NCBI RefSeq assembly: GCF_014385165.1
Contig: NZ_JACRTF010000001.1
Coordinates: 1,178,001 to 1,242,000, forward strand
From: Jilunia laotingensis
GTDB taxonomy: Bacteria; Bacteroidota; Bacteroidia; Bacteroidales; Bacteroidaceae
Reading direction: 5' to 3'
DNA: 64,000 nt
The number at the start of each line of letters is the position of its first letter. Within the stretch, counting starts at the first letter, position 1. Below the pieces are notes generated by a model, which was given only the letters and a program-made list of their open reading frames with translations, ran no database searches and was not told where the DNA came from. A program made the translations under genes and the position numbers. Below are positions 32,586 through 42,243 of the stretch, piece by piece.

Positions 32586-33188
32586 TCATTTAAAAACCTT
32601 CACACGTTCGGAAAGCGGTTCGAATTCTTTCTCCCCGGGTCCTTGAACCGGTGCGCCAAAAGGCATTTCAGCTATCAGGTGCCAGCTATGGGGTAATCCC
32701 CATGTATGACGCACTTCTTCGTCTATCAATGGATTGTAATGTTGCAAAGAAGCTCCCAAACCTGCATCTTCCAACATCACCCAGATAGCTAACTGGTGCA
32801 TGGCGGATGTCTGTAAAGACCATCCGGGGAAATTATCTTTATACCCGGGGAATTGAGCCTGCAAATCTTTCACAACACGTTGGTCTTCAAAAAACAAGAT
32901 GGTTCCATAACCACTTTCAAAACAGTTATCTATTTTCGCTTCCGTGCTTTTAAAAGCTTCGGAAGGGACAATCTTACGAAGAGTATCTTTTACTATTTCC
33001 CAGAGTTTTTTATGATTTTCACCCAAAAGTAAAACAACGCGGGTAGATTGTGAATTGAAGGCTGAAGGTACGTTGGTGACAGCAAAATCTACAATACGCT
33101 CTATCTCCTTATCTGAAATGGGAGATTGATTACTAATAGAATAGTAAGTTCTTCTGTGTTTTAGGGCCTCTTCAAATGACTTCTGCAT
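32586..33188 (-). CDS. Nitroreductase-family protein
   Basis: A 200-aa FMN-dependent oxidoreductase of the nitroreductase superfamily, close to the short YdgI/Frm2-like group: HRRTYYSISNQSPISDKEIE at the start, VPSAFNSQSTRVVLLLGENH for flavin and phosphate binding, AIWVMLEDAGLGASLQHYNP in the middle and IAEMPFGAP at the end. The natural substrate is unknown; nitro compounds or quinones are typical. Complete, monocistronic or upstream of aroK with a 73-bp gap. Confidence 0.85.
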   Translation of the reverse strand: MQKSFEEALKHRRTYYSISNQSPISDKEIERIVDFAVTNVPSAFNSQSTRVVLLLGENHKKLWEIVKDTLRKIVPSEAFKSTEAKIDNCFESGYGTILFFEDQRVVKDLQAQFPGYKDNFPGWSLQTSAMHQLAIWVMLEDAGLGASLQHYNPLIDEEVRHTWGLPHSWHLIAEMPFGAPVQGPGEKEFEPLSERVKVFK

Positions 33189-33264
33189 GATAATATCCTT
33201 TCTTTAAAATTATAATCTATTATATAGATAACAACTGACTCCGAAAACTTGTTCGAGAATAAAA

Positions 33265-33272
33265 TATATTTG
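33265..33272 (+). promoter_or_regulatory. -7 element for the RNase H gene
   Basis: TATATTTG lies 31 bp ahead of the ATG of the RNase H gene. No clear -33 TTTG at 19-20 bp. Confidence 0.4.
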
Positions 33273-33302
33273 TACCTTTACTGCCCAAATAAGTTAAAGT
33301 GA

Positions 33303-33935
33303 ATGGCAAAGCAAAAATTCTACGTAGTATGGGAAGGGGTAAGTCCCGGAATTTACACTTCCTGGACGGAGTGCCAACTTCAAATCAAAGGATACGAAGG
33401 AGCAAAATATAAATCGTTCGACAGCCGGGAAGAGGCTGAACGCGCACTAAGTTCCTCACCCTATGCCTATATCGGTAAAAATGCGAAAAGTAAAGCCGGT
33501 AATCATAAGTCAACAGATGCATTGCCTCCTGCCGTAATAGACAATAGCCTTGCGGTGGATGCCGCTTGCAGTGGCAATCCGGGGCCGATGGAGTATCGCG
33601 GTGTACACGTTGCCAGCCGCCAAGAGATATTCCACTTCGGTCCGATGAAAGGGACGAACAACATCGGAGAATTTCTCGCATTGGTACACGGGCTCGCCTT
33701 ATTGAAACAAAAAGGGTTCGACATGCCGATCTATAGCGACAGCGTGAACGCGATCAGTTGGGTGAAACAAAAGAAATGCAAAACAAAATTGCCCCGAACC
33801 GCAGATACGGAACAATTATTCCAACTTATCGAACGCGCTGAGAAATGGCTAAGAGAAAATACTTACACCACTCCCATCCTGAAATGGGAAACCAAACAAT
33901 GGGGAGAGATTCCAGCGGATTTCGGAAGAAAATGA
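33303..33935 (+). CDS. rnhA: Ribonuclease H with viroplasmin-like N-terminus
   Basis: A 210-aa RNase H1. The N-terminus (KFYVVWEGVSPGIYTSWTEC, GYEGAKYKSFDSREEAERAL) is the caulimovirus viroplasmin-like RNA:DNA-binding domain. After a linker, the RNase H domain shows its acidic residues in AVDAACSGNPGP (Asp), TNNIGEFLALVHGLALL (Glu) and PIYSDSVNAISW (Asp), with the fourth in the C-terminal EIPADFGRK. It should remove RNA from RNA:DNA hybrids. Convergent with the outer-membrane protein gene, only 23 bp apart. Confidence 0.9.
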   Translation: MAKQKFYVVWEGVSPGIYTSWTECQLQIKGYEGAKYKSFDSREEAERALSSSPYAYIGKNAKSKAGNHKSTDALPPAVIDNSLAVDAACSGNPGPMEYRGVHVASRQEIFHFGPMKGTNNIGEFLALVHGLALLKQKGFDMPIYSDSVNAISWVKQKKCKTKLPRTADTEQLFQLIERAEKWLRENTYTTPILKWETKQWGEIPADFGRK

Positions 33936-33958
33936 CTACTCAAACTTCTTACCAATGA

Positions 33959-35191
33959 TTACTTGAACTTTTTAATCAGGAAGCTCGGATTCACCCGAAG
34001 AAAAACACCAAATGAGAAACTGGTAGAGCTTCCCGGATTTATCATCTCTCCATCCGCTTTTGTCATCGTACCGGGAATGGATTGATAAACGTCCGCTTTA
34101 GCTCCTAATGCATAGTGCTTGCCGAAAGAACGCGAATATTCCACAGAGAGAAAATAGGTTTGCGGATCATCATAATAAGCACCTTCGTTTTTAGTAGAGA
34201 CTGCTCCGAAGAAAGGAATACCCAATAATGAGATAAAATCTTTTGCTATAAAATAGCCACCCTTGACACGGATGTTTTTAAGATCAGTATAGGCGGCCGC
34301 ATAAAGCCCTACCCCCTTTTCATAAGGCCACAAATGCCCTGCCTGCTGATAAAAAGCAACGGCATCGACTTCAAGGTTTACCCTTTTCAAAACCGGACGA
34401 TTAATATTCCAGGTAATTCCGGCACCGATCGACCCATTCATCAATGTTTGAACCGAATTGGTATGTATCGTATCCTGTTCCCCTCCCCGGTGTTGAATGG
34501 TCATCTGCACAGGAGTGTAGTAATGAAACTTTGCCTCCGGACGATTGTATTTAATCAGCGTGGACAATCCGACTATAAAAGATTCCTGATGAGTGTCTTC
34601 CTCAAAAATATAACTTTGCCAGTTCACCCACGCATCCAGATGCAAATGCCGGGAATCATACAAGAGCTGAAAGCCCGTTTCAGGGTCGGAAGTAAGGTTA
34701 AGTTCAGGATTGTACATAGGAGCAATCAACCCATGATTGGAACCGCCATAAATATTTCCCAATACAAGGTTCACTTTCGATAAAGCGAGTTGCGCCCTGA
34801 AATAAGGCAAAATATGTGTTCCGCGCTGATACTGGTTCCCTTTCCATGTAGCTATATCATGATAAGCATAATTAGGATACCTGTAAGCACCACTATAAAT
34901 CAAGGCATGAACACCCAATTCGAGTTTTATATTTTTCAGCGGATAAAAAACTCCTTTCGGCTGCAACCACAATCCCGGCAAAGAATAGCCTTTCATTACA
35001 GTGCCCGCATACTCATTGTCTTTGAAAAAGCTGATATTGTCCAGCTCTACGGACAATTCCCCTACACGATTCGGATTGATTTCATAGTCGGTCTTGCAAA
35101 CTCGGTCTTCCACTTGTGCCCGGACGGAAATATCCGCCATGAAAAACATCGTTACACAAAGTATCCATCTAATATATTTGCCGTATTTCAT
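33959..35191 (-). CDS. Outer-membrane beta-barrel-like protein
   Basis: About 410 aa from ATG at 35191, 10 bp after the ABC transporter stop; a start at 35221 would overlap the transporter gene. There is a signal peptide (IRWILCVTMFFMADISVRAQ). The rest is made of amphipathic, aromatic-rich strands (WLQPKGVFYPLKNIKLELGV, FHYYTPVQMTIQHRGG, GAVSTKNEGAYYDDPQTYFL) and ends with a FGVFLRVNPSFLIKKF strand. It is predicted to be an outer-membrane barrel; function unknown. Cotranscription with the MsbA-like gene hints at lipid or LPS transport, which is inference. Confidence 0.65.
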   Translation of the reverse strand: MKYGKYIRWILCVTMFFMADISVRAQVEDRVCKTDYEINPNRVGELSVELDNISFFKDNEYAGTVMKGYSLPGLWLQPKGVFYPLKNIKLELGVHALIYSGAYRYPNYAYHDIATWKGNQYQRGTHILPYFRAQLALSKVNLVLGNIYGGSNHGLIAPMYNPELNLTSDPETGFQLLYDSRHLHLDAWVNWQSYIFEEDTHQESFIVGLSTLIKYNRPEAKFHYYTPVQMTIQHRGGEQDTIHTNSVQTLMNGSIGAGITWNINRPVLKRVNLEVDAVAFYQQAGHLWPYEKGVGLYAAAYTDLKNIRVKGGYFIAKDFISLLGIPFFGAVSTKNEGAYYDDPQTYFLSVEYSRSFGKHYALGAKADVYQSIPGTMTKADGEMINPGSSTSFSFGVFLRVNPSFLIKKFK

Positions 35192-35201
35192 TTTAAAAAG
35201 A

Positions 35202-37034
35202 TCAAAGTGATTGCATATCATTCAGCCGTTTATAATAACCATTCAATGCCAATAATTCTTCATGTTTTCCACGCTCTACGATTTCTCCTTCATAAAGGAC
35301 ACAGATTTCATCCGCATTCTTGATAGTGGAAAGCCGGTGTGCGATGGCAATAGTAGTGCGTGTCTTCATCAGTCTTTCGAGTGCCTCCTGTACCAGACGT
35401 TCGGACTCCGTATCCAGCGCAGAAGTCGCTTCGTCAAGGATCAGGATCGGAGGATTTTTCAAAATGGCCCGGGCAATGCTGATACGTTGCCGCTGACCAC
35501 CGGAAAGTTTACTTCCCCGGTCACCGATATTCGTATTGTACCCCTCTTCTTTCTCCATGATAAAATCGTGAGCATTGGCAATCTTTGCAGCTTCCACCAC
35601 CTGCTCCATCGTAGCATTTTCAACACCAAAAGCGATATTATTGAAGAATGTATCGTTGAAAAGGATAGCTTCCTGATTCACATTGCCGATCAAACTGCGC
35701 AGATCGGAAATGCGTACATCTTTAATACTGGTGCCATCGATCTTGATATCCCCCTCCTGCACATCGTGATAACGGGGCAACAAATCGACCAACGTGGATT
35801 TACCAGAACCGGACTGACCGACCAATGCAACCGTTTTCCCCTTAGGGATAGTCACATTGACACTTTTCAGCACCTCCCGCTTACCGTCATAACTGAATGA
35901 GATATTTTCAAACTCTATCTTATCATTCAATCCATTCAGTGGTTTAGGATTCGGCACCTCTTTGATCTTATTTTCAGCTTTCAATATTTTATCCACACGT
36001 TCCATAGAAGCCAATCCTTTAGGGATGTTATAGCCCGCTTTTGAGAACTCTTTCAAAGGATTGATCACACTATATAAAATGACCATGTAAAAGATGAAAG
36101 AAGGAGCATCGATACTTGAATTATGCCCTAAAATCAATGAGCCTCCAAACCACAGCACTATGACAATCAGGAGTGTACCCAAGAATTCGCTCATCGGATG
36201 TGCTAATGACTGTCTGATTGCCACCCGATTGGTAGCGTCCCGGTAATCATTGCTGCATTTTGTAAAGCGGTCGACCATCTTTTTCTCGGCAATAAAAGCC
36301 TTGATGATGCGAAGCCCACCTAACGTTTCCTCCAATTGTGACATGGTATCACTCCATTTCCCCTGTGCTTCCAAAGAGTCGCGTTTCAATTTCTTGCCTA
36401 CCACTCCCATCAGCCATCCCATACCAGGCAAAACCAGAATAGTAAATAGAGTCAACTGCCAGCTTGTAATAATCAACGTAGTAAAGTAGAAAATTATCAG
36501 GATAGGATTCTTTATCAACATATCAAGCGAACTGGTAATAGAGTTTTCAACTTCCCCCACATCTCCACTCATACGTGCAATGATATCTCCTTTACGCTCT
36601 TCGGAGAAGAATCCTAAAGGCAAAGACATCACCTTCGAATAAACCATTATACGAATATCACGCACAACCCCTGTACGCAAAGGAACCATAATGGCAGAAG
36701 AAGCAAAATAACAGGATGTTTTCAGAAGAGTCATAAATGCAAGGAACAGCCCCAGAAAGAGCAATGCCAAAGACGGACCATTCTTTTCAATCATCTCCGT
36801 GACGAAATAATAGAAGTTATTCACAAGAACTTCTTTCATTCCTACACCAGAGTCCCAAGGTATGAACTCATAAACCTTATTATCCATCTTGAACAATATC
36901 TGAAGAATAGGAATAAGTAATGTAAACGAAAAGACATTTAGCACAGCCGATAAAACATTCAGCACGATAGCCCAACCTAAGTATTTTTTATAAGGCGACA
37001 CAAAACGTCGCATGAGTTGAAAGAATTCCTTCAT
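35202..37034 (-). CDS. MsbA-like ABC exporter (fused membrane and ATPase domains)
   Basis: A 610-aa half-transporter. The N-terminal half has six membrane helices (YLGWAIVLNVLSAVLNVFSF..., FFSEERKGDIIARMSGDVGEVE coupling region) and the C-terminal half the ATPase: Walker A ALVGQSGSGKSTLVD, the LSGGQRQRISIARAI signature, Walker B LILDEATSALD and the H-loop AIAHRLS. Lipid A flippases (MsbA) and drug exporters share this form; MsbA-like export of lipid-linked molecules is likely. It is followed at 10 bp by an outer-membrane protein gene. A TATCTTTG -7 element lies at 37061-37068. Confidence 0.87.
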   Translation of the reverse strand: MKEFFQLMRRFVSPYKKYLGWAIVLNVLSAVLNVFSFTLLIPILQILFKMDNKVYEFIPWDSGVGMKEVLVNNFYYFVTEMIEKNGPSLALLFLGLFLAFMTLLKTSCYFASSAIMVPLRTGVVRDIRIMVYSKVMSLPLGFFSEERKGDIIARMSGDVGEVENSITSSLDMLIKNPILIIFYFTTLIITSWQLTLFTILVLPGMGWLMGVVGKKLKRDSLEAQGKWSDTMSQLEETLGGLRIIKAFIAEKKMVDRFTKCSNDYRDATNRVAIRQSLAHPMSEFLGTLLIVIVLWFGGSLILGHNSSIDAPSFIFYMVILYSVINPLKEFSKAGYNIPKGLASMERVDKILKAENKIKEVPNPKPLNGLNDKIEFENISFSYDGKREVLKSVNVTIPKGKTVALVGQSGSGKSTLVDLLPRYHDVQEGDIKIDGTSIKDVRISDLRSLIGNVNQEAILFNDTFFNNIAFGVENATMEQVVEAAKIANAHDFIMEKEEGYNTNIGDRGSKLSGGQRQRISIARAILKNPPILILDEATSALDTESERLVQEALERLMKTRTTIAIAHRLSTIKNADEICVLYEGEIVERGKHEELLALNGYYKRLNDMQSL

Positions 37035-37060
37035 TGCTTGTCATTAAATGAATTAGGGTG

Positions 37061-37068
37061 CAAAGATA
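37061..37068 (-). promoter_or_regulatory. -7 element for the ABC exporter
   Basis: The minus strand reads TATCTTTG 27 bp ahead of the ATG. The -33 box is not recognisable. Confidence 0.45.
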
Positions 37069-37183
37069 GAAGTTATTTCTTTAGGAAAGTTCTATTCCTT
37101 ATAAATTAATGTGAAGGCTACAGTAAATAATAGCTTAACATTCAGCATGGGAACACAATAAATTCAAAAACAGAATCAAATAA

Positions 37184-37214
37184 TTTGGTAGTATAACTTA
37201 AAAATATATATCTT
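37184..37214 (+). promoter_or_regulatory. Promoter for the glycan gene at 37241
   Basis: TTTG at 37184-37187, a 19-bp spacer and TATATCTT at 37207-37214, which deviates from TAnnTTTG at two positions. Confidence 0.45.
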
Positions 37215-37240
37215 CACACTCCCAAAACCTGAAAGAAAAA

Positions 37241-38080
37241 ATGAATCCCAAAATTTATCTCATCTGCTTTGCAGATTCCAGACTTCAAAAATCGACCAAC
37301 CGGCTAAAAGGTGAAGTCAGCAACTTCAAAATGATAGATGAAGTACATTTTTATGGAGAAGAGGATCTTGAACCTTCTTTCAAAAAGGACTTTCACCCCA
37401 TCCATTATCGGCGTGGATACGGATACTGGAAATGGAAACCTTACTTTGTAAAAAGGATATTCGAGCAAATGAATCAAAATGATATCGTCATTTGGTCTGA
37501 CGTTGGCAATGTGTTCAACATAAAAGGAGAACAGAGATTTCTGGAATATATCGATATGCTGTGCAAGAACGAAACCGGGATTCTATTCTTCCGCCAGGAA
37601 GGAAACATAGAAAGGTATTGGACAAAAGGAGACTTGTTCCGATTCTTCAATGTACAAGATAACCCAGCCTTTACAGATAGTTCTCAAGCGTGGGCAGGCT
37701 GTTTCATCCTCCGAAAAACAGCCATCTCTCAGGAGTTCGTCAACAGATGGTACGATGTTCACATGAACCATTATGACCTGACCACAGATAAGAGATCGCA
37801 ATCTCCGAACCTACCCGGATTCAGAGAAAACAGGCATGATCAAAGCGTCTTTTCCTTATTAGTTAAATCCTACGACAGCATACAGATTTCGAGCAACGAA
37901 GTGTATTGTGGCGAAAGGACATGGGAACAAATGGAACCTTATCCGATATGGGGTGCCAGAAAAACAGAATACAAAAAGAACAGAATACTCAATCTTATAT
38001 TGGATCCTTATAAATGGCTGCAACGCAAGTATATGGCAGCATTTGAAGATATGTACTTCAATAAAGAGTTCAAATGGTAA
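37241..38080 (+). CDS. Glycosyltransferase-like protein of a surface-glycan locus
   Basis: A 279-aa cytoplasmic protein with a nucleotide-sugar-transferase-like layout: KIYLICFADSRLQKS start, YRRGYGYWKWKPYFVKRIFE, and an acidic VIWSDVGNVFN motif that resembles a DxD-type metal site, then FFRQEGNIERYWTKGDLFRF. Such proteins occur in capsule and LPS clusters of Bacteroides and are usually left as hypothetical. It is followed at 12 bp by an acyltransferase gene. Glycosyltransferase function is inferred from pattern and context only. Confidence 0.55.
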   Translation: MNPKIYLICFADSRLQKSTNRLKGEVSNFKMIDEVHFYGEEDLEPSFKKDFHPIHYRRGYGYWKWKPYFVKRIFEQMNQNDIVIWSDVGNVFNIKGEQRFLEYIDMLCKNETGILFFRQEGNIERYWTKGDLFRFFNVQDNPAFTDSSQAWAGCFILRKTAISQEFVNRWYDVHMNHYDLTTDKRSQSPNLPGFRENRHDQSVFSLLVKSYDSIQISSNEVYCGERTWEQMEPYPIWGARKTEYKKNRILNLILDPYKWLQRKYMAAFEDMYFNKEFKW

Positions 38081-38092
38081 CATTTTCGCAGC

Positions 38093-39031
38093 ATGAGAGA
38101 TAATTTAATTGATTCAATAAAGGCCTTTGCTATTATACTGGTCATTTTAGGGCACAGTATACAATTTAATATACCCGAAAATTTTGATTCCGATTATCTA
38201 TTTAGGATTATTTATTCTTTCCATATGCCTTTATTCATGTTTATCAGCGGTTATGTAACCATATTTTCAAAAAAGCCAAATCTAAAATCCTTGGCACGAA
38301 AGGCAAAGACATTACTCCTACCATATTTGTCGTGGGCTTTTATCAATTATTTCATCTTTCATTATGGAATGTCATTCTATGAATATCAAAAAATGGTAAT
38401 CAATGAACCAGACAACGCTTTATGGTTTCTCTATGTTTTATTTTTCTGTCATTTAACTTTTTATTTTCTAAATAAAATTCCATCTCATTTTGATACATGG
38501 ATCGGAATAATTATTTCCATCCCTATCATGTTGCTCCCCTTCCATTCATTTGGGTTCAACCTATTCAAATGGTACTTTTTCTTTTTTATAATAGGAAGAG
38601 GAGTAAGTGAGTACAAAAATCATCTAAGAATCAAAAACTCACTCATTCTTATTTTATCAGTCCCTTTATTCTTTTTCCTAAGCTATTTTTGGCATAGAAC
38701 AATGTTGCCCAATTTCTTTCTTGGAAAGCCAGTAAGCGCACTCATCTATAAATTGGCCGTACCCTGCTTAGGAATTATTAGTACATTTTCCATATTCAAA
38801 GCCATTAATATCCAATCTGACTTTTGGAGTAAAGTAATTGGCAGGAAAACACTCGAAATATATATTGCTCACTTTTTATTCATTTTCCCATGCGTATCAA
38901 TTCTTAAAGGTCATATGAATACTTGGTTAGCAATAGTACTAACATGTATTATCAGTCTATTTTGTAGTCTCTTATTTGCAAAATTAGTCAAACAAAACAA
39001 GATATTATCACTATTTCTATTTGGGAAATAA
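38093..39031 (+). CDS. Acyltransferase 3 family membrane protein
   Basis: A 312-aa membrane protein with about ten hydrophobic helices. It starts with MRDNLIDSIKAFAIILVILGH (the R/H-containing first helix typical of acyltransferase 3) and SFHMPLFMFISGYV in the second. Members move acyl groups, often acetyl, onto sugars of LPS or exopolysaccharide. It lies in the surface-glycan gene cluster and is convergent with the fucosyltransferase gene, 9 bp apart. Confidence 0.85.
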   Translation: MRDNLIDSIKAFAIILVILGHSIQFNIPENFDSDYLFRIIYSFHMPLFMFISGYVTIFSKKPNLKSLARKAKTLLLPYLSWAFINYFIFHYGMSFYEYQKMVINEPDNALWFLYVLFFCHLTFYFLNKIPSHFDTWIGIIISIPIMLLPFHSFGFNLFKWYFFFFIIGRGVSEYKNHLRIKNSLILILSVPLFFFLSYFWHRTMLPNFFLGKPVSALIYKLAVPCLGIISTFSIFKAINIQSDFWSKVIGRKTLEIYIAHFLFIFPCVSILKGHMNTWLAIVLTCIISLFCSLLFAKLVKQNKILSLFLFGK

Positions 39032-39040
39032 TATTCTATA

Positions 39041-39940
39041 TTATAAGAATATTGGATGTTGAAACAAGTTTTTCCATACATACTCTGTCTCATCATCACA
39101 CAAAATGACATACTTATTCGAGTCATCACCTAAAAGGGCACCATATTTGCCTAGTGTCCCTTTGCTAGTAATGCAATGTCTACAATGAGCAATAAGAAAT
39201 AAATCCATATAACCTTTATCAGAGCCATTAATATCTATCACTTTAAAGTTATCGTTTAATGATAAATTGCTAATTAGCTCTTTTTCCACCCAACTTGGTT
39301 CATCAGAAAAGAAATAAAAGTAAGGTAATAACAATTTCTCTTCAAAAAATCGAACCGCTTTCTTGAAATAATCAAACGAAGCAGGCTTTCCATATGCATA
39401 TACGTCAACCGAAAGGTCTCCACGTCGTACATGTACTGCTACAGGACAAATACAATCTTTGATCTCTTTACACAACTCCTCATTCGAATTGTCCAGTACC
39501 CCCGGAGTCATTTTGAATAACGATCGGAATGTTTTCAGCCAAATTTCAGGAGGCAAATGATAGTATCCCCCCAAATAAACAGGAGGGGTAAACTGTAAAA
39601 AAGAGAAATCATCAATTCTCGTTCCCGAATTATTCCCTCCAAAATAACACTTTCTTTTATAAAAATCAACTGCCATTTTGGACGCTTTATCGAAGTGAAG
39701 ATATGGAAAAGCTTTTAAAAGATCAAAATTACGAACAAATTTTCGATTTAGATCACTTCCCCATTCTTGAAAAAAGGAGACATCAAAACATACCAGATAG
39801 CCTTTTTCAGCATAAAGCTGCCCTAACAGATATTGATGCATTTGGGAACAAATACCTCCATCCATTAACAATATGACTTCCGGATGTACAAATCCAAACT
39901 GCATCAACTTTTTATAAAAACTTCTTTTTAGTTTACCCAT
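39041..39940 (-). CDS. GT11-type alpha-1,2-fucosyltransferase-like protein
   Basis: A 299-aa enzyme with the GT11 landmarks: GGICSQMHQYLLGQLYAEKG (equivalent of GGxGNQmfqyxxg), the HVRRGD GDP-fucose motif (about residue 175), and FFSDEPSWVEKELI plus ITSKGTLGKYGALLG toward the C-terminus. It likely adds fucose to a surface glycan. It is last in a minus-strand run of three glycosyltransferase genes, 18 bp after the GT2 gene. Confidence 0.8.
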   Translation of the reverse strand: MGKLKRSFYKKLMQFGFVHPEVILLMDGGICSQMHQYLLGQLYAEKGYLVCFDVSFFQEWGSDLNRKFVRNFDLLKAFPYLHFDKASKMAVDFYKRKCYFGGNNSGTRIDDFSFLQFTPPVYLGGYYHLPPEIWLKTFRSLFKMTPGVLDNSNEELCKEIKDCICPVAVHVRRGDLSVDVYAYGKPASFDYFKKAVRFFEEKLLLPYFYFFSDEPSWVEKELISNLSLNDNFKVIDINGSDKGYMDLFLIAHCRHCITSKGTLGKYGALLGDDSNKYVILCDDETEYVWKNLFQHPIFL

Positions 39941-39958
39941 TAATCTTTCTAATATAAT

Positions 39959-40936
39959 TCAAATTTTTCCTTGTTTCTTATAACGTATTATATTAAAATA
40001 ACCAAGCCATGGAGAAATGCGATATATCGTAATAATCTTTCGCTCACGCCGAGACAACAGATTTTCCAAATCAGGATATAGTTTTAAATCCCTTACTAAT
40101 CTCTTTAAATCATTACGAACATCTTCAAGATGATTCCAAGAAATGCTTGTGAATGTTGTCCGTATATGAAGTCGAGCCATTCCTCTTTCATATTTCTTAT
40201 CTATACCTAACTTTTTAAAAAATTCTTCCAGCCAAACCTGATATGCTCTGTAATTCAAATATTTCTCATCATTTACATTCACGGTTATAGACGTCGGAAC
40301 CCTATTATAATTCAAAATAGGTTTGTCAAAAGATACAACTTTGGGATCATGTACTAACAATTGAACCATCATAATCGCATCTTCGCCATAATAAATATGA
40401 GATACAGTCTCAACCGCATTATCTTGAAACAATGACCTCCTTTGGAAATTTGACCACACGCTACAATATGCCTGTTCATTTAATATTTCATCTAAATAAT
40501 CAGTTCCTTTCAGTTCATCAAAAGCCAATGCTCCTGAAAAACGTTTAGGTTGTCCTGGATAACAAAAATAGAAAGGAGCAGCGACAATATCTGCATTTGT
40601 TTCTTCCGCTCTTTTTACCAAACACTCAATTGCATTTTCTAGCAATGTATCGTCACTGTCCAAGTGTTGTATATATTTTCCATTCGCGACCGATAATCCC
40701 GATCGTCGAGCTAAAGGCAAGCCCTCATTCGTTTTATTAATTACTACAACACGTGAATCAGCAGATGCATATTTTTCTACTAAATACTGACTTCCATCTG
40801 TACTTCCATCATTCACAACTATGATTTCAAGGTTTTTATAAGATTGATTTACAACACTTCCTATACATGCTTCAACATAATTTTCACTATTATAAACTGG
40901 TATAATAACAGATACCAACGGGCATGATCCATCCAT
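39959..40936 (-). CDS. GT2-family glycosyltransferase
   Basis: A 325-aa enzyme with the GT-A fold: SVIIPVYNSENYVEACIGSV, LEIIVVNDGSTDGS, and the HLDSDDTLLENAIE region containing the DxD-type motif, then DAIMMVQLLVHDP for the catalytic acid zone. It transfers a sugar from a nucleotide donor to a growing surface glycan; donor and acceptor unknown. Second in a three-gene minus-strand unit, 35 bp after the GT4 gene. Confidence 0.88.
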   Translation of the reverse strand: MDGSCPLVSVIIPVYNSENYVEACIGSVVNQSYKNLEIIVVNDGSTDGSQYLVEKYASADSRVVVINKTNEGLPLARRSGLSVANGKYIQHLDSDDTLLENAIECLVKRAEETNADIVAAPFYFCYPGQPKRFSGALAFDELKGTDYLDEILNEQAYCSVWSNFQRRSLFQDNAVETVSHIYYGEDAIMMVQLLVHDPKVVSFDKPILNYNRVPTSITVNVNDEKYLNYRAYQVWLEEFFKKLGIDKKYERGMARLHIRTTFTSISWNHLEDVRNDLKRLVRDLKLYPDLENLLSRRERKIITIYRISPWLGYFNIIRYKKQGKI

Positions 40937-40971
40937 ATATTTTATCCTTTAATAAAGCATTTTCCTTAGTC

Positions 40972-42162
40972 TTACACACACAATTCATCCAATAACTCTA
41001 TCCACCGTCTTCCAACTACGTCAATGGAATACTCTTCTGCCTTCTTCACGATATCATTTCTCATTTCCTGAAGCAATTCTGGATTCTTTATTAATTTCAA
41101 TAAAGAATCAGCATAACGATCCAAATCAAAAGGAGGAATGAGAACTCCATTTTTACCTGAAGGAGAAAGAATATGATGTACACCTGCCGAACAGTCAAAA
41201 GCAATGGGTACAACTCCATTCGCTTGAGCTTCTGTAAGACATAATGGCCAACCTTCGAATGTGGAAACCAAACATAATATAGCAGCTTCTCTATAATAAG
41301 AACCAACATTATCCGAAAAGCCGACAAAGCGAACCCGTTCCAAACCTTCCAGTTTAACTTTCTTCTCTAATTTTTCTCGTTCTTCCCCATCGCCTACGAG
41401 AATCAATTCCCAATCGGGCAATTGATTAAAAATCTTCCGCCAAATATCAATCAATCTATCCACCCGTTTATCAACATAACTCATTCTCCCTACAAACAGA
41501 AGCTGCTGCTTCTTATCCCAATTGACTAATTTGACCTTGCGTTCCGAATTTGGAATAACTCTCAATTTGGTATCATGGGCATCCAAAGATAGTCTTCTTA
41601 TTAATTCATCTTTATATGCATCACACAAAACAACATAACGGTCTGCTAATTGATAAGTCTCTTTATACATCGCTCTGATCTTCCGAAAGGCCTTCTTAAA
41701 CCATACATATTTGGGATATGATATCAAATACCATTCCAATTTGGATATCCATGAAACCATCCCACGTCTTCGGGCACGATCTAATATAAGTTCAGCTTCC
41801 CAAAAGGGTATACTATGCAAAGCATATACATACTTGCAATGAGTCTTTTGTAATATATCATTAATAAAAAGCATACGCCTTCCTACTGAAACAAGAACAT
41901 TTATATTCAATCTATTAACCGACTCAACAATCGCATCAGCATCGATTTTGGACTGTTCTACGTATCTTTCCGGCAATTCTATCACCTGTAGGTTCAAAGT
42001 AATTTCTGAAGACACTTTTTCCTTACAAAACTTCCCTGCAAAAACAAAAACATCATACCCCGCTGCAACAAGAAAATTAGCCACGTCTATAGTAACTCTC
42101 TCTCCCCCTCCTCCCGGAAATTCATCATGGATAAACGCTATTCTTCTCTTCTTCTGTTGCAT
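40972..42162 (-). CDS. GT4-family glycosyltransferase
   Basis: A 396-aa GT-B enzyme: IAFIHDEFPGGGGERVTIDV at the start, the nucleotide-binding QLLFVGRMSYVDKRVDRL in the middle and LCLVSTFEGWPLCLTEAQANG (EX7E) near the C-terminus. It is the first gene of the unit 42162-39041, with a divergent promoter overlapping that of the neighbouring plus-strand glycosyltransferase. Confidence 0.88.
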   Translation of the reverse strand: MQQKKRRIAFIHDEFPGGGGERVTIDVANFLVAAGYDVFVFAGKFCKEKVSSEITLNLQVIELPERYVEQSKIDADAIVESVNRLNINVLVSVGRRMLFINDILQKTHCKYVYALHSIPFWEAELILDRARRRGMVSWISKLEWYLISYPKYVWFKKAFRKIRAMYKETYQLADRYVVLCDAYKDELIRRLSLDAHDTKLRVIPNSERKVKLVNWDKKQQLLFVGRMSYVDKRVDRLIDIWRKIFNQLPDWELILVGDGEEREKLEKKVKLEGLERVRFVGFSDNVGSYYREAAILCLVSTFEGWPLCLTEAQANGVVPIAFDCSAGVHHILSPSGKNGVLIPPFDLDRYADSLLKLIKNPELLQEMRNDIVKKAEEYSIDVVGRRWIELLDELCV

Positions 42163-42175
42163 AATCCCACATTTA

Positions 42176-42207
42176 TTTGTTTAACTGTACAAAAATACAT
42201 ATTTTTG
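42176..42207 (+). promoter_or_regulatory. Promoter for GT4 gene at 42244
   Basis: TTTG at 42176-42179, a 20-bp spacer and TATTTTTG at 42200-42207. It overlaps the divergent promoter at 42190-42221. Confidence 0.6.
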
Positions 42208-42221
42208 CTACATTATTCAAA
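42190..42221 (-). promoter_or_regulatory. Divergent promoter for the GT4 gene at 42162
   Basis: On the minus strand, TTTG at 42221-42218, a 20-bp spacer and TATTTTTG at 42197-42190. Its sequences interleave with those of the plus-strand promoter, so the two units probably compete for RNA polymerase. Confidence 0.6.
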
Positions 42222-42243
42222 ATCCTCCTAAAATAATCTGTAT